From contig CAZUOY010000043.1 of NCBI GenBank assembly GCA_964622315.1, positions 1 to 15,330 on the forward strand: 15,330 bases of DNA, written 5' to 3'. The translations under genes were made by a program, and so were the position numbers. This DNA comes from JAYFNU01 sp964622315. GTDB taxonomy: Bacteria; Bacillota; Clostridia; Oscillospirales; Ruminococcaceae. Numbering within the stretch: the first letter of the stretch is position 1; each line of letters opens with the position of its first letter. The notes below the pieces were generated by a model, which saw nothing but the letters and a program-made list of their open reading frames with translations, did not search any database and was not told where the DNA came from. Shown here piece by piece: positions 8,003 through 15,270 of this stretch.

Positions 8003-8086
8003 TAAATGAGACAAGCGCGGTTTAACCTATGAGTCAACCGATTTTTTGCGCTGAAACAATTTCTTCCGCGTCTTTTTATTAAACAG

Positions 8087-9427
8087 CTATTTTGTGAGGT
8101 TCTTAACCCACCTGTACTTTTTATAGTGGAGAAGCACGGCGGGTATTTTGATAATTTCGTCGGCGCTGATAATAAAGTAAACGACAAGCACCGGAAGGTG
8201 CCAAACGAACGCCGCAAGAAGTCCCAACGGAACGATAACCGCCCAAAGGGTTATGCTGTCGCAGGCAAACCCGAACTTCGAGTCGCCGCCGGCGCAGAAA
8301 AGTCCTATTATTGCGGTTGCGTTAATTGCCTTTCCGACAATGCTAAGCGCACAGATAGCTATCATCCATTTTAGATATGCCGTAGCCGCGGGTGTAAGAG
8401 TTGTGATAGATATAATTAGCGGCGAAATAAGCAGAAGAAACGCACCTGTTACAATGCCGCTGACAATCGCCGTTTTCAGCAGTCTTTCGCCGTATGCCTT
8501 CGCCTTTTCAAGGTTGCCCGCGCCCAGTTCATTTCCGACCATTATGCCCGCGCCCGCAGAAATACCTCGGATAAAGCAGACCGAAAGATTCTTCGCTATT
8601 ACCGCTATAGCGCTCGCCGCTACCGCGTCGGTACCAAGTCTTCCGACTATCACCGTTCCCATAGTGTAGCCAAGCCCCCACACCAGCTCATTTCCGAAAA
8701 CGGGCGAGGTGTATTTCCAGAAGTCCTTGCGAAGCGGCTTGTCGATATGTAAGAAATATTCCTTCTTCATCTTTATTCTATCCGGCGCGGCGGAATCGGA
8801 CAGCGCCCAGACAAGCTCTATCGCGCGCGCTATGACTGTCGCTATCGCGGCGCCTGTTCCTCCGAGCTTAGGAAGTCCAAAAAGTCCGAAGATTAAAACG
8901 CCATTAAGCAGAATGTTAACAACAACACAGACCGAGCTGATGAGCGAAGCCTTAAAAACGCGTTCGCTGTTCTTCATTACACACATATAAATCTGCGACG
9001 CACCGCAGAAAAGATAAGATAAGCTGACGGCTCTTAGATACTCCGCGCCGTAACCTATCAAAACGGGGTCTGGGGTAAAGATTTTCATCAGCAGCGAGGG
9101 TATAAGTGCTGTGGATAACGTAAAACAGAGGGATACTGGGATTGTTATTCGGTATACTATCCCGACAAGTCTCTCTACCGCGTCCTTGTCGCCCTTGCCC
9201 CAATATTGCGCGGCAAAGATGCTCGTGCCTGCCGTCATAGTGAAAACAAAAAGACTGAAAACGAACTGAACCTGCCCGGCGAGCGACACCGCCGCCATAG
9301 TATCCTGGCTTAAAAAGCCCAGCATTACTGCGTCCGAGGCGCTTACAAGCGCAAGCATAAAGGACTGAAAAGCTATCGGAAGCAAGAGCGTTATAAGCTG
9401 TTTGTTGAACTTCTTTTTATCTATCAT
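8087..9427 (-). CDS. MATE family efflux transporter
   Basis: At 446 residues with about 12 hydrophobic segments, this has normal MATE length. The two-fold MATE pattern is visible: the first half starts with LLLPIAFQSFMLALVSASDAVMLG and has the segment MTAGTSIFAAQYWGKGD, while the second half carries the matching segment GISAGAGIMVGNELGAG with its conserved small residues and acidic tail. Such proteins expel drugs, dyes or metabolites using a sodium or proton gradient. The start at 9427 has only a weak ribosome binding site, but the upstream promoter and hairpin support it. The gene is divergent from an ABC exporter operon across a 276-nt gap, and the two may share control. Substrate cannot be read from the sequence. 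Confidence 0.95.
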   Translation of the reverse strand: MIDKKKFNKQLITLLLPIAFQSFMLALVSASDAVMLGFLSQDTMAAVSLAGQVQFVFSLFVFTMTAGTSIFAAQYWGKGDKDAVERLVGIVYRITIPVSLCFTLSTALIPSLLMKIFTPDPVLIGYGAEYLRAVSLSYLFCGASQIYMCVMKNSERVFKASLISSVCVVVNILLNGVLIFGLFGLPKLGGTGAAIATVIARAIELVWALSDSAAPDRIKMKKEYFLHIDKPLRKDFWKYTSPVFGNELVWGLGYTMGTVIVGRLGTDAVAASAIAVIAKNLSVCFIRGISAGAGIMVGNELGAGNLEKAKAYGERLLKTAIVSGIVTGAFLLLISPLIISITTLTPAATAYLKWMIAICALSIVGKAINATAIIGLFCAGGDSKFGFACDSITLWAVIVPLGLLAAFVWHLPVLVVYFIISADEIIKIPAVLLHYKKYRWVKNLTK

Positions 9428-9442
9428 TTTATCGTACTTAGC

Positions 9443-9464
9443 CGCGTGGTTTCGCCGCCACGCG
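9443..9464 (-). promoter_or_regulatory. GC-rich hairpin in the MATE 5' leader
   Basis: A perfect 7-bp stem (9443-9449 with 9458-9464, CGCGTGG/CCACGCG) has an 8-nt loop. It lies within the predicted 60-nt leader, 15 nt upstream of the ATG at 9427. The bases between it and the ATG hold no strong Shine-Dalgarno, so the hairpin may affect ribosome access. It is not followed by a T run, so it is not a terminator. Confidence 0.5.
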
Positions 9465-9494
9465 ACTTCTATCCCCTATTTAAGCAATTTAACA

Positions 9495-9523
9495 ATTATA
9501 ATACACCGAGACACGCTTTTCAA
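9495..9523 (-). promoter_or_regulatory. Near-consensus promoter of the MATE gene
   Basis: On the minus strand, TTGAAA (9523-9518) is followed by exactly 17 nt and then TATAAT (9500-9495). This is the best vegetative promoter match I found in the window. The start of transcription would be near 9488, about 60 nt before the MATE ATG. Confidence 0.8.
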
Positions 9524-9552
9524 TGATTGATTCCGCACTTTTAGACGTTACA

Positions 9553-9583
9553 CGACAAGCAAGGATTTAAATGATTCCTGTCG
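9553..9583. promoter_or_regulatory. Imperfect dyad in the MATE/ABC divergent region
   Basis: CGAC (9553-9556) and AGGA (9562-9565) are mirrored by TCCT (9576-9579) and GTCG (9580-9583), with the 8-nt palindrome ATTTAAAT (9565-9572) near the centre. It lies upstream of both divergent units and could be an operator. The half-sites are short and unequally spaced, so chance is a real possibility. I found no convincing plus-strand promoter for the ABC operon; TATAAA at 9636-9641 lacks a good -35. Confidence 0.25.
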
Positions 9584-9703
9584 CTAATTAAGTGCAAAAA
9601 TATTACATATTAGCATATTATTGTGAACTTCTGAGTATAAAGTAGTTATTATTGCCATAAAGGTGTATATTTGTATTACTTTTTACCGTTCGGGGGATTG
9701 AGA

Positions 9704-10930
9704 ATGAGACTGTTGCGCTATTCGTGGGAGAGTCTGATTAGAAATCGGAAGAAAACAGTGCTTAATCTGGCTGTCTGTTTAATGACGGTCGTTTTACTCA
9801 ATGTCTTTGCGGGTAATATTGCGGGCGTTTACCGTCAGCTCAACGAGCTACCGCAGGTAATTAAGGTGGACGCGATAATAAGCAACTTTTGCGGAAACAT
9901 GGACGCTGGGTTGGACATACGCCGTCAGGATATGGAGGCTGTGCTTGATAGCGAGTATATCGAGAACCCCGTCTTCACCACGCGGCTTAAGTTCGGCTTC
10001 GGCGAGTTTGGTGTTGAGGACTATCTTGGAAAGCTAAACTACTTTGCTTGCGCCGCTAACAGCATTGAGGGTATTCCCGGGCTTACCTACGAGGACATCA
10101 CGATGACGGACAACACCACCGCCGACGAGTTTTTCTCCAGCACGAAGCCGCTTTGCCTTATCGACAAAGCCTTACTTGAGAAGAACGGATTGTCGGTCGG
10201 CGACGAGGTAATGCTGACCTGCTTTTGTTACCGATACGAGGCGTATCATATGATATACCTTGACCCGCTTACAAGCCAGAACTTTACCATTGCGGGAACG
10301 ATGGACATTAAAGATTATCACGGGGACGGCGTACAACCCGAAATTGTGTTCCCTCTATCTACCACAATTGATATCTTTGACGAAAACGGGCGTGAATTCT
10401 CTGCGGACTCAGGCTCTTTCAGGGTAAAAGACCCGTATAAACTCAACGAGTTTAAGGCACAGATGCACGACATAGGCTTTTTGCCTGTGAATTTTAAGGC
10501 GGAATTTCAGTATGACGGAAACGCGCTTGTCGTTAAGGACGAAACCTTCGTAAGCTCGGCGCGTCAGCTGTTTAAAAACCGAGACTTGCTGTTGTGGATA
10601 CTGCCGTTCCTCGTCCTCGCGGTGCTCTGCGTCGGCTTTGTTACCGCACAGCTCCTTATGAAAGAGCGGCGCGCCGAGTACGCGATTATGCGCTCGCTTG
10701 GTCAGACGCACAGGCAAGGGCTTACGGCATTATGCGCCGAATATGCTATAACCGCCTTTGTCGGCTGTGCCGTGGGCACAGTTGTTGGAATATCGGTGCT
10801 GAAAACGGACCCGCTTACCTCTATAGCCGCGGCGGCGGTGTTCCTACTGTTTTACATTATCGGCACAACTGCGGCGCTCTCGTCACTTAAGAAAATGAGT
10901 ATAATATCCGTTCTTGGAAAGAACGATTAG
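9704..10930 (+). CDS. FtsX-type ABC transporter permease (smaller subunit)
   Basis: The 408-residue protein has the MacB/FtsX layout: TM1 at about 19-40, a large extracytoplasmic domain (about 41-295), then three TM segments in the last 115 residues. The domain includes CLIDKALLEKNGLSVGDEVML, a pattern typical of the MacB periplasmic core. After TM2 comes EYAIMRSLGQTHRQ, the cytoplasmic stretch that contacts the ATPase in this family. The ATG at 9704 is preceded by GGGGGA with a 6-nt spacer; a TTG at 9671 is less likely. It is the first gene of an operon with the ATPase (43 nt on) and the second permease. The transporter probably exports or extracts a peptide, lipid or antibiotic from the membrane; the substrate is unknown. 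Confidence 0.92.
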   Translation: MRLLRYSWESLIRNRKKTVLNLAVCLMTVVLLNVFAGNIAGVYRQLNELPQVIKVDAIISNFCGNMDAGLDIRRQDMEAVLDSEYIENPVFTTRLKFGFGEFGVEDYLGKLNYFACAANSIEGIPGLTYEDITMTDNTTADEFFSSTKPLCLIDKALLEKNGLSVGDEVMLTCFCYRYEAYHMIYLDPLTSQNFTIAGTMDIKDYHGDGVQPEIVFPLSTTIDIFDENGREFSADSGSFRVKDPYKLNEFKAQMHDIGFLPVNFKAEFQYDGNALVVKDETFVSSARQLFKNRDLLLWILPFLVLAVLCVGFVTAQLLMKERRAEYAIMRSLGQTHRQGLTALCAEYAITAFVGCAVGTVVGISVLKTDPLTSIAAAAVFLLFYIIGTTAALSSLKKMSIISVLGKND

Positions 10931-10973
10931 AATAAGCGGTATAATACGAAATAACAGTTGAGGGGAAAACACC

Positions 10974-11687
10974 ATGGCAATCATAAAGGTTGAGAACGTT
11001 AGTTACTCGTACAAGACGAAATACCAGACGGTGCATGCGCTTAAAAACGTGAGCTGCACCTTCGAGGACGGACAGATGTACGCAATTGTAGGTAAATCCG
11101 GCAGCGGTAAAACCACCTTTCTCTCGCTGCTTGCGGGATTGGACGTTGCGGACGAGGGCAAGATTATCGTAGACGGAGTTAACCTCAAGGAGACCAACCG
11201 CGACATTTACCGCCGTGACCAAGCGTCGGTTGTCTACCAGTCTTTTCAGCTCTTTCCGCTGCTAAACGCAGGCGAAAACGTGATGTATCCTATGGAGATG
11301 AAGAAGGTCGACCGAAAGGTTGCGTCAACAAAGGCGAAGGAGCTGCTTAATAAGGTAGGGCTTCCTCCGAAGATTTTTAAGCAGTTTCCGCTTATGATGA
11401 GCGGTGGCGAGCAGCAGCGCGTCGCTATTGCCCGTGCGCTTGCGGCGGGCGGAACCATTCTTCTTGCGGACGAGCCGACAGGAAACCTTGACACCGAAAA
11501 CGAAAGACTGATTGTGAGTTTTCTTAAAAAGCTTGCGCATGAGGACGGCTATACCGTTATTGTAATAACCCACAACCCCGCCGTCGCGCAGCAAGCCGAC
11601 TGTATATACCGCATGAATGACGGAATGTTAAGCCTCGAAGAAAGAAAGGACATTGGTGTCCCCGAGAAGGGCGGCAATAACGTATGA
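10974..11687 (+). CDS. ABC transporter ATP-binding protein, LolD/MacB-type
   Basis: All nucleotide-binding motifs are intact in 237 residues: Walker A GKSGSGKT (40-47), Q-loop Gln89, signature SGGEQ (143-147), Walker B ILLADE (162-167, catalytic Glu167), D-loop GNLD (170-173) and switch His200. The sequence is of the LolD/MacB/BceA group that powers FtsX-type permeases by mechanotransmission, not classical substrate translocation. GAGGGG lies before the ATG. Its last codons overlap the start of the second permease by 4 nt (ATGA), so the two are translationally coupled. Its partners are almost certainly the flanking permeases. There is no BceRS-like two-component system in the window. Confidence 0.97.
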   Translation: MAIIKVENVSYSYKTKYQTVHALKNVSCTFEDGQMYAIVGKSGSGKTTFLSLLAGLDVADEGKIIVDGVNLKETNRDIYRRDQASVVYQSFQLFPLLNAGENVMYPMEMKKVDRKVASTKAKELLNKVGLPPKIFKQFPLMMSGGEQQRVAIARALAAGGTILLADEPTGNLDTENERLIVSFLKKLAHEDGYTVIVITHNPAVAQQADCIYRMNDGMLSLEERKDIGVPEKGGNNV

Positions 11688-13498
11688 AGTACAGCCTGCG
11701 CCAGCTCTTTCGCACAAAGATTCAAACCACGCTCTTTTTACTGCTCGTCGTGTTGTGCGCACTGCTTGTATGCCTTGGAAGCAATCTGTCAAAGCAGTGC
11801 CGTGATAACATTGAAAACCTAAAGGCCGTGTTTGTCACGATAGGCACTGTTGAACAGACGCCGATTACGGTTTCGCGTCAGCCCTCATACAACGCCGAGA
11901 CCAAGGACTATACCTATTATAATGTAAACGAATACGGTGAACTTGCTTCGCTTTCGTCACTTGATTTACCGGATGTTGAATACATAAGCGGTCCTGAGCG
12001 ACGTCCCTTTTATCAGGCTTATTTGCCCGACTACAAGATGATTGACGACAACTCCGGCATATACAACTGTATTATAGTTGAAGCGTCGCCCGTGGAGGAC
12101 GGCGTACCTGACGGACCGATAAAAATGCATGTTTCCCGTATTCTGTACAACTATTATAAGCTCAACGTAGAATATATCTATTTTTGCGACCATTTTAACG
12201 ACAATCCACAGATGATGTACGCCGATAAAACCTATATTATGTGCATTAGAGAATTTCCTCCGCACTTCTGGAGTTCGCCAAGCGATACGGAATATCCTCC
12301 CGAGCATATTCGAGCGGGCGGACCTTACTCCGAGCAGACCTCAGCGGATGGGACACGGCTTCCGACCGAGCTTAGGGGCGACGCGATTGAGGAGATAAAC
12401 GACGAGTACTACGCGAAGGGTCACGACGTATGGTGGGAGAACTATGTGAACGAGATAGAGATGTACTACCACACGGTTCCAGTGACCTCGACAAGTGATA
12501 TTAACCTTATTATGCCGTTTTACAATAATGACGTCGGAATTTCGAGCGGCAGAATCTTAAACAAGAGTGATTTTGACGAGGGTACGCTGAACTGTCTCAT
12601 ATCCTTCCGCTTCGCAAGAAGAAACAAAATCGAAGTCGGTGACACTCTGCGTCTTTCTCTGCGCTACGCCGACTACGCCAATACGCCGATAGTCGAATGG
12701 GGACAAGCCGCCTTGACGGCGAATGGCGAGGAGTTTAAACCGTTCTTTGAAGAAGACTATACGGTCATCGGTATTTACAGCCCAATGCCGGGCGGAGGCA
12801 CCGATGACGGCTACATGCTCGAAGACAACGAGATAATCATTCCTAAGCGCTCAATACGCGCGGACGACTCAAATAACATAGGTGTGCTCGGCAGATATAT
12901 CAGCCCATACAACACCTCGTTTAGGATAGAAAACGGCAAGATAGACGAATATCTCGAAAGCTTTGAGAAAGCGGGAATAAAGGACCTGACTATTCGCTTT
13001 TACGATAAGGGCTATTCTCGTCTTGAGGAGGGAATTCTTCAAACCGAGCGCATGGCTTATGTTCTTTTGGGCGCGGGGATATTTATGACGGTACTCGTAA
13101 TGCTGTTCTTCAGCCACATGATGATAAGCAACCAAAAGAAGCGGACGGCTATCGAGCGCAGTCTTGGCTCAAGCAAACGTCAGTGTATGGCTTCGCTTCT
13201 TACGGGAATATGGCTTACGGCGGCGGCGGGGTGTATCGCGGGCAGTCTTTTAGGGGCACTGCTTACGGGCGCGGTAGCGAACAAGCTGTCGAACGCCGAC
13301 GTGTTTGACCGCACCTACAGTGCGGGCGTAATCAACGTTGAAGAACAGCCCGAGGAACAGAAGATGAACGGTGAGTTTTTAATTTCTGCGGCGTCCTGCG
13401 GCGGTATGCTCTTATTCACCGCGGCGGTATCGAGCGCGTTCGCATGGAAAAATCTAAAAGAAGAACCGCTCGCGCTTCTTTCGGGTGAAAAGAATTAG
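11684..13498 (+). CDS. FtsX-type ABC transporter permease (larger subunit)
   Basis: The 604-residue protein has TM1 at about 12-35, a very large extracytoplasmic domain (about 36-455) and three C-terminal TM segments. SSGRILNKSDFDEGTLNCLI followed by NKIEVGDTLRL matches the MacB core domain, and ERSLGSSKRQ between TM2 and TM3 matches the ATPase-contact stretch of the smaller permease. The extra 200 or so external residues compared with the first permease suggest that this subunit does most of the recognition outside. Its start overlaps the ATPase stop (ATGA) and there is only a weak Shine-Dalgarno, consistent with coupling. It is the last gene of the operon; the terminator follows 86 nt later. 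A heterodimer with the first permease is the expected arrangement. Confidence 0.92.
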   Translation: MKYSLRQLFRTKIQTTLFLLLVVLCALLVCLGSNLSKQCRDNIENLKAVFVTIGTVEQTPITVSRQPSYNAETKDYTYYNVNEYGELASLSSLDLPDVEYISGPERRPFYQAYLPDYKMIDDNSGIYNCIIVEASPVEDGVPDGPIKMHVSRILYNYYKLNVEYIYFCDHFNDNPQMMYADKTYIMCIREFPPHFWSSPSDTEYPPEHIRAGGPYSEQTSADGTRLPTELRGDAIEEINDEYYAKGHDVWWENYVNEIEMYYHTVPVTSTSDINLIMPFYNNDVGISSGRILNKSDFDEGTLNCLISFRFARRNKIEVGDTLRLSLRYADYANTPIVEWGQAALTANGEEFKPFFEEDYTVIGIYSPMPGGGTDDGYMLEDNEIIIPKRSIRADDSNNIGVLGRYISPYNTSFRIENGKIDEYLESFEKAGIKDLTIRFYDKGYSRLEEGILQTERMAYVLLGAGIFMTVLVMLFFSHMMISNQKKRTAIERSLGSSKRQCMASLLTGIWLTAAAGCIAGSLLGALLTGAVANKLSNADVFDRTYSAGVINVEEQPEEQKMNGEFLISAASCGGMLLFTAAVSSAFAWKNLKEEPLALLSGEKN

Positions 13499-13584
13499 CA
13501 AACAGCTTTGAAACGGAGCTTGTTAATATCGGCAGCTCAGAAGACGAACCCAGCTTGTCAATAAACAAAATAAGAAACAAAAAT

Positions 13585-13614
13585 AAAACCACCGAAATTT
13601 CGGTGGTTTTTATT
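13585..13614. terminator. Bidirectional terminator between ABC operon and LRR gene
   Basis: A perfect 26-nt palindrome (13585-13610) forms a hairpin with a CCACCG/CGGTGG core and A-T flanks, followed by a T run on both strands. It sits between the convergent ABC operon and LRR gene and can end both. Confidence 0.9.
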
Positions 13615-13675
13615 AGCGAAATTTGAGAAAATTAAAGTCCTTGGTCACTAAACCTAGAGCCGCGTTGGCGCATGT

Positions 13676-14164
13676 TCAGGTGTTCAGCGTTTTCGTGTTA
13701 TAAGCCTCTGGGCTTATCTCTACATTCGGTCCGCATACGACCTCTTTGAGCTGTTCGCAACCGCTAAATACCCACGCGTGAATTTTTTTCATTCCTTTGC
13801 CGCAGACAACTCTTTTCAAATTTTTGCAATCCTTAAAAGCAAACGGCGGAAGTGAGGTCAGCTTGTCAGGCAAAACGATTTCTTCAATTCCGCTGCGACA
13901 AAAGGTATATCCCCACAAACAGCTTAGCGCGGAAGGAAGCTCAATACTGCGGAGATTTTCGCAGCCGTCAAAAAGAAACTCGCCCAAATCCGTAACGGTT
14001 TCGGGAATATGTACAGAGGTTATTTCTCTGTGCCCAGCGAACAGTTTATCAAAAAGAGCCGTTACTTTGCGGTTGTTCGGAATCACGACCTCAGCCTCGT
14101 CCCCTTTATATCTTGTGACGCAGTAGGTGTAGTCCTCCATTTGTTTGTATAAAAATTCCTGCAT
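13676..14164 (-). CDS. Small BspA-type leucine-rich-repeat protein
   Basis: The 162-residue protein has no signal peptide. After an N-terminal stretch (1-40) come about five LRR_5-type repeats of 22-23 residues, marked by an F-x-x-C-like start at residues 42, 65, 88, 110 and 133 (FDGCENL, FKDCKNL and FSGCEQL are the clearest). The family usually mediates protein binding; in secreted forms it is adhesive, but this one appears cytoplasmic. The ATG at 14164 has AAGGAT and GGGGTGA upstream; an in-frame GTG at 14203 is less likely. It follows the DUF6273 gene by 76 nt without a terminator, so the two probably share a transcript. No specific partner can be named. Confidence 0.85.
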   Translation of the reverse strand: MQEFLYKQMEDYTYCVTRYKGDEAEVVIPNNRKVTALFDKLFAGHREITSVHIPETVTDLGEFLFDGCENLRSIELPSALSCLWGYTFCRSGIEEIVLPDKLTSLPPFAFKDCKNLKRVVCGKGMKKIHAWVFSGCEQLKEVVCGPNVEISPEAYNTKTLNT

Positions 14165-14240
14165 ATCCTTCACCCCACAAATGTTTCGCGAAATCAATAT
14201 CACAGTATTATCTATCGGTATTTCCCATTAGCACAAGAAA

Positions 14241-14855
14241 CTACAATTTCATCCATAAAGCGGGGCGCACGCCGCCTCTTGCGTCGTTATCAACAGGATG
14301 AAAAACACCGCTCAGGTTGCACCTTAAAGCATTGTTGCCCTGAATTCCAATATTTCCGTCACCGTGAATGTATGCAGCCTTGACCTGTTTTCGACCGGGC
14401 GAACGAAGCCACCACCACCAATCGTAGCCTAAATAGTTAGCTACCCGTTTGGAATTATTAATATCTTTTCTTGTGAACCAGTATTTATACTTGCCGTTTG
14501 GTATTTGAAGATTACTACTGCTGTCTCCGAAGTATTTACAGACGGCCTCTTCAATGTTCAACAAGAAAACGTAGTCTGTTGTATCCTCGCCGCCTATCGT
14601 GTCAAACCACGGATTACCGCTGTTAATAACCTTAGTGGGATTTATCCTTAGCTTTTCTTCTTCCGTAAAGCGGTTAAGAAATTTTCCGTTTAGATAATTC
14701 CGTAATTCACAGTCTGCCCAAGTAATATCTCCGGGTTTATTATGATAAGCTTGAAGCTCCACAATGTCTTTAGTTATGACTAAAGCGGCTTTTTCCTTAA
14801 TATCAAGCACTTTCCATTCGAGCATACCGAGTTTTACGCTATCACCTATTTGCAT
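14241..14855 (-). CDS. DUF6273 domain protein
   Basis: The 204-residue protein is a single stand-alone domain with no signal peptide. It shows the marks of the family as I know it: an early EWKVLDI strand, WADCELRNYLNGKFLNRFTEEE (46-67), a W-rich WWWWLRSPG (146-154) and the closing GVRPALW (195-201). Many members are parts of larger surface or lipoproteins of gut Firmicutes; the molecular role is unknown. The WWLRSPG...GVRPALW pattern recalls C-type-lectin/formylglycine-enzyme-like folds, but this is only a sequence impression. The start has AAGGAG with a 7-nt spacer. A promoter at 15050-15078 and a leader of about 190 nt precede it, and the small LRR gene follows. Confidence 0.88.
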   Translation of the reverse strand: MQIGDSVKLGMLEWKVLDIKEKAALVITKDIVELQAYHNKPGDITWADCELRNYLNGKFLNRFTEEEKLRINPTKVINSGNPWFDTIGGEDTTDYVFLLNIEEAVCKYFGDSSSNLQIPNGKYKYWFTRKDINNSKRVANYLGYDWWWWLRSPGRKQVKAAYIHGDGNIGIQGNNALRCNLSGVFHPVDNDARGGVRPALWMKL

Positions 14856-15049
14856 AGCAAATCTCCTTATAATGTCACTGTATCGTAGGTCAACTTCCTT
14901 AGCCGCATATTACGCAGATTGCCAACAGCTTGATGACGGAAGGCTTAATCTCAATGAACCATAGAATATGGTTCAAAAACAAGCGGAGTAGTCTTAATCT
15001 GCAATCGGGAGAGGGGCAAGCTTCGCTGGTTTTGGTATAGTCTAAACTA

Positions 15050-15078
15050 ATTCTACATAGTAACGCAAGCGTTGTAAA
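15050..15078 (-). promoter_or_regulatory. Predicted promoter of the DUF6273-LRR unit
   Basis: On the minus strand, TTTACA (15078-15073) is separated by 17 nt from TAGAAT (15055-15050), each matching five of six consensus bases. The transcript would start near 15043, leaving a long leader before the DUF6273 start at 14855. Confidence 0.65.
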
Positions 15079-15145
15079 GTCAAATTCGAAATACAAGTAA
15101 TGTATGTTTTCCGACAGAAAACGGTATACTGACAAACGGCTATGT

Positions 15146-15179
15146 AAAAACCCTCAAGATTTACTATCCTGAGGGTTTT
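15146..15179. terminator. Intrinsic terminator, 10-bp stem
   Basis: AAAACCCTCA (15147-15156) pairs perfectly with TGAGGGTTTT (15170-15179), with a 13-nt loop. There are five T on the minus-strand side and four on the plus-strand side. It is the second of two hairpins that would stop minus-strand transcription arriving from the right. Confidence 0.75.
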
Positions 15180-15224
15180 GCTGTTATATGCTTTTGCGTT
15201 TTTACCGAAATGCTTTAAGGCAAC

Positions 15225-15270
15225 AAAAAGCCCCTAAACACCGTTTTTTCTCGGTATTTAGGGGTTGCTT
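15225..15270. terminator. Intrinsic terminator, long stem
   Basis: CCCCTAAA (15231-15238) pairs with TTTAGGGG (15257-15264), and ACCG (15240-15243) with CGGT (15252-15255) across one C-A mismatch; the loop is T-rich. On the minus strand GGGG is followed by C and five T. On the plus strand the tail is TTGCTTTT. Probably the main terminator of a gene to the right. Confidence 0.8.

Noticed and set aside
7985..8029. Plus-strand AAGGAGG followed by ATG and an 8-codon frame (MRQARFNL), a possible leader peptide
   Set aside because: The Shine-Dalgarno-like bases lie in the spacer of a good minus-strand promoter, the frame has no downstream gene on the plus strand, and no plus-strand promoter was seen.
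8014..8080. Hairpin-like pairings between the MATE stop and the next promoter as a MATE terminator
   Set aside because: The stems are short with mismatches and on the minus strand they are followed by A, not T.
8126..8990. Long plus-strand open frames opposite the MATE gene
   Set aside because: They are low-complexity Ala/Ser/Pro-rich antisense frames of a clear MATE transporter.
14241..14420. C-terminal part of the DUF6273 gene as a variable region of a diversity-generating retroelement
   Set aside because: There is no reverse transcriptase or template repeat in the window and AAY codons are not enriched in this stretch.
14764..14964. Plus-strand open frame ending in LNLNEP as a decayed transposase tail
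   Set aside because: It runs antisense through the start of the DUF6273 gene and I cannot match it to any transposase; the small hairpin nearby alone is not enough to call a mobile element.
14899..15135. Minus-strand 78-codon frame upstream of the DUF6273 gene
   Set aside because: It starts with TTG without a ribosome binding site, spans the predicted promoter, and its Cys/Leu-rich sequence resembles no protein family.
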